This document shows, piece after piece, positions 35,759-40,153 of a stretch of DNA of 40,153 nucleotides. The translations under genes and the position numbers were made by a program. The stretch is from an uncultured Verrucomicrobiota bacterium. GTDB taxonomy: Bacteria; Verrucomicrobiota; Verrucomicrobiia; Opitutales; Seribacteraceae. The stretch spans positions 1-40,153 of the forward strand of contig CACMQL010000015.1 in the NCBI GenBank assembly GCA_902615835.1, read 5' to 3'. The notes beneath the pieces are model-generated. The model was not told where the DNA came from. It did no database searches and saw only the letters and a program-made list of their open reading frames with translations. Within the stretch, counting starts at the first letter, position 1. Each line of letters begins with the position of its first letter.

Positions 35759-36613
35759 TCAGCATCCCGCTAATTTCATTTCGCAAAAGTCACCCGCGAC
35801 CTTGAAGCCGATAGCTTGGTACAAGTTTTTTTCTTTCAGATAGTCACTAAATAGAAGGCAACTACTAAAACCCCTCTTCTTTGCCATAATAATCATTGAA
35901 GAAACGAGATAGGATGCATATTTTTTACCTCTTAACTCAGGTGGTGTGAACACCATATTGATGACCATACAATTTGGCGTATTTCGGCCAAAGCCCGCCA
36001 TTCCTAGCGATTGCATACCTTCCTTTAGCAGAAAAAGGGATTTATTTTTAAGCATGGACTTAGCCATTTGAATGGCAGCCTGTCGGTCAAGGGCTGGGTT
36101 CGCTTCATCAGCAAAAATCGTAGCCCACAACCTAATTCTGGGCCACTCCAATTCGCCGGCTTGTACTATTTCCAATGTGCCATCGCCTGGCGGGCTGTTC
36201 TCCTCGGGTATGCGAAAAGATTGAAAAATAGTAAATCTCTTGGTTAGATTTCCTAAGGAATATTCACTCTTATTTTGCCATCTTAAACTAAATTCCTCGA
36301 CCGATTCCCTTGCTCCCATAATTCCTTTGATGTCCCAGTGCTTAATGCTACCATAATCCACTAGTCTTTCGACTGCTTCGGATTTACCGGTTGATAGCAA
36401 GAGATAACCAGATGCCATGTGAATGGCACTTAAGACAATCTTATGATTAAGAAAAACATTTCCTGCCCAGTTTATTTTTTTGCCGGACTGCCAGTTAGAG
36501 GTCACTTCCCAAAATAAATTATTCATGGTTTCATTCCAGACGAGAAATTTGGATGAGTTTCTCAAAAAAGAAGCTGCAGAATGATATTGTTGAACTTTAA
36601 GCTTTGGTTTCAC
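35759..36613 (-). CDS. GNAT-family N-acetyltransferase
   Basis: 284 residues from GTG at 36613. The N-terminal 130 residues are a poorly conserved domain. The C-terminal half is a GNAT fold with the acetyl-CoA loop PPELRGKKYASYL (motif A, RxxGxA-like) followed by SCLLFSDYLKEKNLYQAIGFK (motif B, ending in the usual YxxxGF). The two-domain layout matches uncharacterised GNAT proteins that acetylate small molecules or proteins. Convergent with xseA (8 nt apart) and divergent from purM. Confidence 0.8.
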   Translation of the reverse strand: MKPKLKVQQYHSAASFLRNSSKFLVWNETMNNLFWEVTSNWQSGKKINWAGNVFLNHKIVLSAIHMASGYLLLSTGKSEAVERLVDYGSIKHWDIKGIMGARESVEEFSLRWQNKSEYSLGNLTKRFTIFQSFRIPEENSPPGDGTLEIVQAGELEWPRIRLWATIFADEANPALDRQAAIQMAKSMLKNKSLFLLKEGMQSLGMAGFGRNTPNCMVINMVFTPPELRGKKYASYLVSSMIIMAKKRGFSSCLLFSDYLKEKNLYQAIGFKVAGDFCEMKLAGC

Positions 36614-36676
36614 TGACTAGTGTAAACAAAAAGTAATTGCATTGAATCAGGTTTATGATCAGTCAAGACAGATAGG

Positions 36677-37861
36677 ATGGAAGAAAACAATAGATATTCC
36701 AAACGGGGCGTTTCCTCGAGCAAGAAAGAAGTCCACGCGGTGGTCGAGAATATGGATAAAGGTCTCTTTCAGGGATCATTTTGCAAGGTAACCGAAGACT
36801 TACTTACCGGAAACCCCTCACTTTGTAATGTAATTCATTCGGATGGAGCAGGAACAAAATCAATCCTTGCCTACCTTGCCTACAGAGAAAACGGCGACCC
36901 CGGAGTGTTTCACGGAATTGCCCAGGATAGCATTGTGATGAACCTGGATGATCTTGCATGTGTGGGGGTGTGGGATCGTATTGTCCTGTCCAGTACCGTA
37001 AATCGTAATGCCCGTAATTTTCCGGGAGAAGCCCTTGCCTCCCTTATTGAAGGGACTGAAACTTTCCTGCAAAACCTCAGGGAACTTGGAATTGATGTTG
37101 TGAGTGGAGGAGGGGAAACAGCCGATGTAGGAGACTTGACCGGAACTGTCGCAGTTGATTCTTGTGCGGTAGCGGTGGCAAAAAGAGATACGATTATTGA
37201 CAATGCAAATATAACCTCGGACCTTTCTATCGTGGGGTTTTCATCCGCCGGGAAAGCTTCCTATGAAAATACTCTTAACAGTGGAATTGGGAGTAATGGA
37301 CTGACCAGTGCAAGGCATGAATTACTTTCCAAGCACTACGCCGAATATTATCCAGAGACTTACGATCCGCTAACCGAAGAAAAATTCATCTACTGCGGTC
37401 CACACCGAATGAATGATCCTCTACCAACTTCCGAGTTAACCATTGGGGAAGCTCTTTTAAGTCCCACCCGCACATACCTTCCGCTAATCAAAAAGATTTC
37501 AGAAGAAATTGGCAAAGAATTGAAAGGTGCGGTTCACTGCTCGGGAGGAGGTCAAACCAAATGCTTACGCTTTGGTACGGAGGTGAAGTATGTAAAGGAC
37601 AACCTATTCAATCCCCCGCCAATTTTTAGCGAGATTCAAAAGGTTTCGAAAACATCAGCGAGAGAAATGCACCAAGTGTACAATATGGGCCATCGACTGG
37701 AATTGTTTTGCAAACCACCATTGGAAAACATCCTGATAGACTTGGCTAATGAATTTAAAATTGAAGCAAAAGTAATCGGAAGAACCGTGCCTTCGGGAAA
37801 CCCCAATGGAAAAAATCAACTGCAGATAAGTCTAGCTGATGAAATTTTGCAATATGAATGA
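36677..37861 (+). CDS. purM: Phosphoribosylformylglycinamidine cyclo-ligase (AIR synthase)
   Basis: Makes AIR from FGAM with ATP in purine synthesis. It has 394 residues, longer than E. coli PurM (345) and like the Bacteroidetes/Verrucomicrobia variant. Signatures are [30 protein letters not shown] and [23 protein letters not shown] stands where most PurMs have FNMGVGM. A weak ATAGG precedes the ATG. The stop overlaps the start of the PNP gene, so salvage and synthesis steps share a transcript. Confidence 0.92.
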   Translation: MEENNRYSKRGVSSSKKEVHAVVENMDKGLFQGSFCKVTEDLLTGNPSLCNVIHSDGAGTKSILAYLAYRENGDPGVFHGIAQDSIVMNLDDLACVGVWDRIVLSSTVNRNARNFPGEALASLIEGTETFLQNLRELGIDVVSGGGETADVGDLTGTVAVDSCAVAVAKRDTIIDNANITSDLSIVGFSSAGKASYENTLNSGIGSNGLTSARHELLSKHYAEYYPETYDPLTEEKFIYCGPHRMNDPLPTSELTIGEALLSPTRTYLPLIKKISEEIGKELKGAVHCSGGGQTKCLRFGTEVKYVKDNLFNPPPIFSEIQKVSKTSAREMHQVYNMGHRLELFCKPPLENILIDLANEFKIEAKVIGRTVPSGNPNGKNQLQISLADEILQYE

Positions 37862-38693
37862 CTCAATACTCAAAATAGACCCAAACATAAACGAGTCAGC
37901 TGATTTTTTAAGAGCAAGATGGAAAAACCAAAAACCCACCACTGCTTTAATTTGCGGCTCTGGATGGGCAAACATAAGTTCTGGATTAACAATTATCGAT
38001 GAAATTCCTTATGATGAAATAAAATGCTTATCAAAAACCACCGTCGATGGACACCTAAGCAAATTACTTTTAGTTAAAACTTACGAGAATTATGCTGTTA
38101 TCTTTCTTGGAAGAAGACATTACTACGAGGGGGTAGGATGGGGCCCGATTGCAAAGCCTTTATTTCTATGTCATGAAATCGGATGCAAAAATCTAATTCT
38201 TACTAATGCTGCCGGTGGAATCGCAGATAACCTTAATGTTGGAGATCTCATGATTATTAAGGATCATATCAACTTCATGGGAGCCAATCCATTAATTGGT
38301 GAGAATCAACTTTCTGCTGTTCCAAGATTCCCAGATCAAACGGAAATCTACTGCCGTAGACTGCAAAAACTGGCTAAGAAAATAGGCAGGGAGAAAACAA
38401 TAGAGCTTAAAACTGGTATTTACTTGGCACTGTCCGGACCGGCCTTTGAAACTCCGGCGGAGATTCAAGCATATAAAACAATGGGGGTCACCGCAGTAGG
38501 AATGTCCACTGTGCCTGAAGCAATGGTGGGTAATGCCTTAGGCTTAAATATCTTAGGGATTTCATGCATTACAAATAAAGCAGCCGGCATTTCCAAGAAC
38601 CCTTTAAGTCATGAAGAAGTGAACCAAACCTCCTCAGAATCCTTACCTAAAATGCAAATGCTTATTGAGACACTACTTGCCCAAATTCATTAA
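37854..38693 (+). CDS. punA: Purine nucleoside phosphorylase (trimeric PunA type)
   Basis: Phosphorolysis of inosine and guanosine to free base and ribose-1-phosphate. It has 279 residues from the ATG at 37854; an ATG at 37839 would add five. Motifs are CGSGWA (phosphate loop), [28 protein letters not shown] with the base-site Glu, and [11 protein letters not shown], then TNKAAG. These identify the trimeric PNP family rather than hexameric DeoD. The 5' end lies within purM, so the two are translationally coupled. Confidence 0.93.
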   Translation: MNDSILKIDPNINESADFLRARWKNQKPTTALICGSGWANISSGLTIIDEIPYDEIKCLSKTTVDGHLSKLLLVKTYENYAVIFLGRRHYYEGVGWGPIAKPLFLCHEIGCKNLILTNAAGGIADNLNVGDLMIIKDHINFMGANPLIGENQLSAVPRFPDQTEIYCRRLQKLAKKIGREKTIELKTGIYLALSGPAFETPAEIQAYKTMGVTAVGMSTVPEAMVGNALGLNILGISCITNKAAGISKNPLSHEEVNQTSSESLPKMQMLIETLLAQIH

Positions 38694-39186
38694 TTTTAAA
38701 TAATTTTAAAGGTAGCATTTTAAAAATTCAGTCTATTATTAACATTACGTACCATCACTCTTTAGAAAGAGAAATCATTCTAAAACTAAGCTTTCGAAAA
38801 GGAAGAAAACTGACAGACTGGAATGTAAAACTCATACCGACAGTAGCTCAAGTTACAAACTCTGAAGAAGTATACATCTGGGAATAAGGCAAGCAAACTT
38901 AGTTTGGACACTGCTCAAAAAGAAAAGACAGCTACTTTTTAGATTACTACCCGTAATCAACTTGAACTAAAGGAAAACATCCGAGGAGTTTCTTTAGAAC
39001 ATAGAAACTTGTTAAAATTTCGATTCATACTCCATTCATTACCGCATAATTCTGCCAGAGGAATAGAGGCTTAAAGCAGACATGATAAAAATAACCATGT
39101 CATTTCAGGATGAAACTACCGCAATTTAAGAGAAAATGGTGAATTGAAATTTAAAGCAGGAAAGGAATAAGTAAATTTATTTATTT
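38694..39186. other. 493-nt gene-free interval, possibly decayed coding sequence
   Basis: No intact gene was found on either strand. Two plus-strand stretches read like protein but lack a start: one ending at 38887 (LEREIILKLSFRKGRKLTDW and on to a stop after IWE) and one at 38943-39074 (43 codons, with SLEHRNLLKFRF). They lie in different frames. They may be remnants of one lost gene or chance. The DNA is very AT-rich, and no terminator or operator stands out. Confidence 0.3.
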
Positions 39187-40153
39187 TTAGCAAAAATGGG
39201 CCCCCTCTGTTTCGACATAAAGGGAATAAATAGACTGACTTGCGGTCATAAAAAGTCGGTTCCTCTTTTCACCTCCGAAGCAAAGATTTGAACAAACCTC
39301 TGGCAGTAGAATTTGACCTATTCTCTTTCCCTCTTGAGGTTCAAACACATGGACTCCATCATATCCCTTTCCTGCCCAGCCCGCACTTGACCAAATATTT
39401 CCATCTTTATCACATCTAATACCGTCCGCACCACCCTTGAGGAGACGACCTTCTATTTCCATTTCCATAGAGGTAAACTCTTTTCCATCTCTTAAGGTAC
39501 TTTTGTCTGTCACCTTCCAAACTTTTATCTGCCTATCGGCCTCCGGGTAATGAGATTTTCCGGTATCGGATACGTAAAGTTTTTTATAGTCAGGACTAAA
39601 ACAAAGCCCATTAGGCTTAAAAATCTCATCCGTAACTTTTGCAACCTTGCCGGTTTTCGAATCAATACGATATACCGCTTCCTTTTGTACGGGCTGAACA
39701 CTTCCTGTATTCAAACGATTTCCCTCATAATTCATTAGAGTGCCATATCCGGGATCCGTAAACCAAATGGAACCATCTGGGTGAACGACCAGGTCATTGG
39801 GAGCATTATATTTTTTTCCCTCGAATGAATCTGTAAGCACGGTAACAGAACCGTCTAGTTCATAACGAATCACCCTTTGGTGTAGGTGTTCGCATGAAAT
39901 TTGTCTACCCTGATAATCAAATGAATTCCCATTACTATTTCCTGATGGCTTTCGAAATACAGTTACCTCACCATCATCGGGCAACCACCGCAACTGTATG
40001 TTATTTGGGATATCACTCCATAAAAGATATTTACCTACCGAACTCCATGCTGGACCCTCTGCCCAGAGCATATCCGGACTTGAGTAAACTCGCCGAATGG
40101 AAGCGTTCCCCAACCTGTATTTATTAAATGCGGGATCCAACGAGATCACATCG
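39187..40153 (-). CDS. SMP-30/gluconolactonase family protein (5' end probably outside window)
   Basis: A six-bladed beta-propeller lactonase. At least 320 residues are visible from GTG 40149, but the frame stays open to the right edge, so the true start and any signal peptide probably lie beyond it. Family markers are AEGPAW (first metal ligand Glu), NAPNDLVVHPDGSIWFTDPGYG (with the metal-binding Asn), KPNGLCFSPD, YVSDTG and GGADGIRCDKDGNIW (catalytic Asp). The Glu-Asn-Asn-Asp metal site appears complete. Members hydrolyse sugar lactones; the exact lactone is not evident. Confidence 0.88.
   Translation of the reverse strand, partial: DVISLDPAFNKYRLGNASIRRVYSSPDMLWAEGPAWSSVGKYLLWSDIPNNIQLRWLPDDGEVTVFRKPSGNSNGNSFDYQGRQISCEHLHQRVIRYELDGSVTVLTDSFEGKKYNAPNDLVVHPDGSIWFTDPGYGTLMNYEGNRLNTGSVQPVQKEAVYRIDSKTGKVAKVTDEIFKPNGLCFSPDYKKLYVSDTGKSHYPEADRQIKVWKVTDKSTLRDGKEFTSMEMEIEGRLLKGGADGIRCDKDGNIWSSAGWAGKGYDGVHVFEPQEGKRIGQILLPEVCSNLCFGGEKRNRLFMTASQSIYSLYVETEGAHFC

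Overview
The window is a stretch of bacterial chromosome. It most resembles a marine or aquatic member of the Verrucomicrobiota (Opitutales/Puniceicoccales-like). I infer this from the Tat-exported DUF1501 protein paired with a DUF1549/DUF1553 cytochrome-like protein, the exported Gfo/Idh/MocA oxidoreductase, the SMP-30 lactonase, the long PurC and PurM forms, and AT-rich DNA (about 40% GC by eye). No rRNA, CRISPR array, complete insertion sequence or prophage is visible.

Layout. 1-1964 (minus): miaB, running off the left edge, and a HAD phosphatase. 2065-6974 (plus): recA and the tRNA-modification genes mnmE-mnmG-trmB; mnmG carries two tandem parS-like palindromes inside a lineage-specific insertion. 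7085-13538 (plus): a complete F-type ATP synthase operon, atpBEFHAGDC, without atpI and with an unusually short delta subunit. 13711-14377: a small SET-domain protein and a tRNA with a CAU anticodon that looks like tRNA-Ile2. 14422-17895: a 1157-residue protein that I tentatively assign to the pyrophosphate-dependent PEP carboxykinases. 17901-24936 (minus): a PhoD-like phosphatase, an 80-residue integrase-N-terminus-like protein with its own structured GC-rich leader, Shine-Dalgarno and terminator, a quinone oxidoreductase-like protein, and the DUF1501/DUF1549-DUF1553 pair. 25059-26393 (plus): an exported MocA-type oxidoreductase. 26494-28781 (minus): a frameshifted GH18 gene and lpdA. 28902-29894 (plus): purC. 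29896-33350 (minus): the coupled set tyrA-aroA-cmk-plsC (aromatic amino acids, CMP kinase, phospholipid acylation). 33412-35750 (plus): a 58-residue membrane protein, a very small prepilin-like protein, a TVP38-family membrane protein and xseA. 35759-36613 (minus): a GNAT acetyltransferase. 36677-38693 (plus): purM and purine nucleoside phosphorylase. 39187-40153 (minus): an SMP-30 lactonase cut by the right edge.

Most of the region is housekeeping. MiaB, MnmE/MnmG and TrmB all modify tRNA. The ATP synthase, dihydrolipoyl dehydrogenase and the candidate PPi-PEPCK belong to central energy and carbon metabolism. PurC, PurM and PNP handle purines. Accessory character is confined to about 18.9-27.4 kb and to the 0.5 kb gap near 39 kb. 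Canonical Shine-Dalgarno sequences are almost absent upstream of the genes; the 80-residue ORF at 19.2-19.4 kb is the clear exception. The items most worth following are the parS-like pair in mnmG, the structured leader at 19.5 kb with its microprotein, the prepilin-like microprotein, and the putative PPi-PEPCK.
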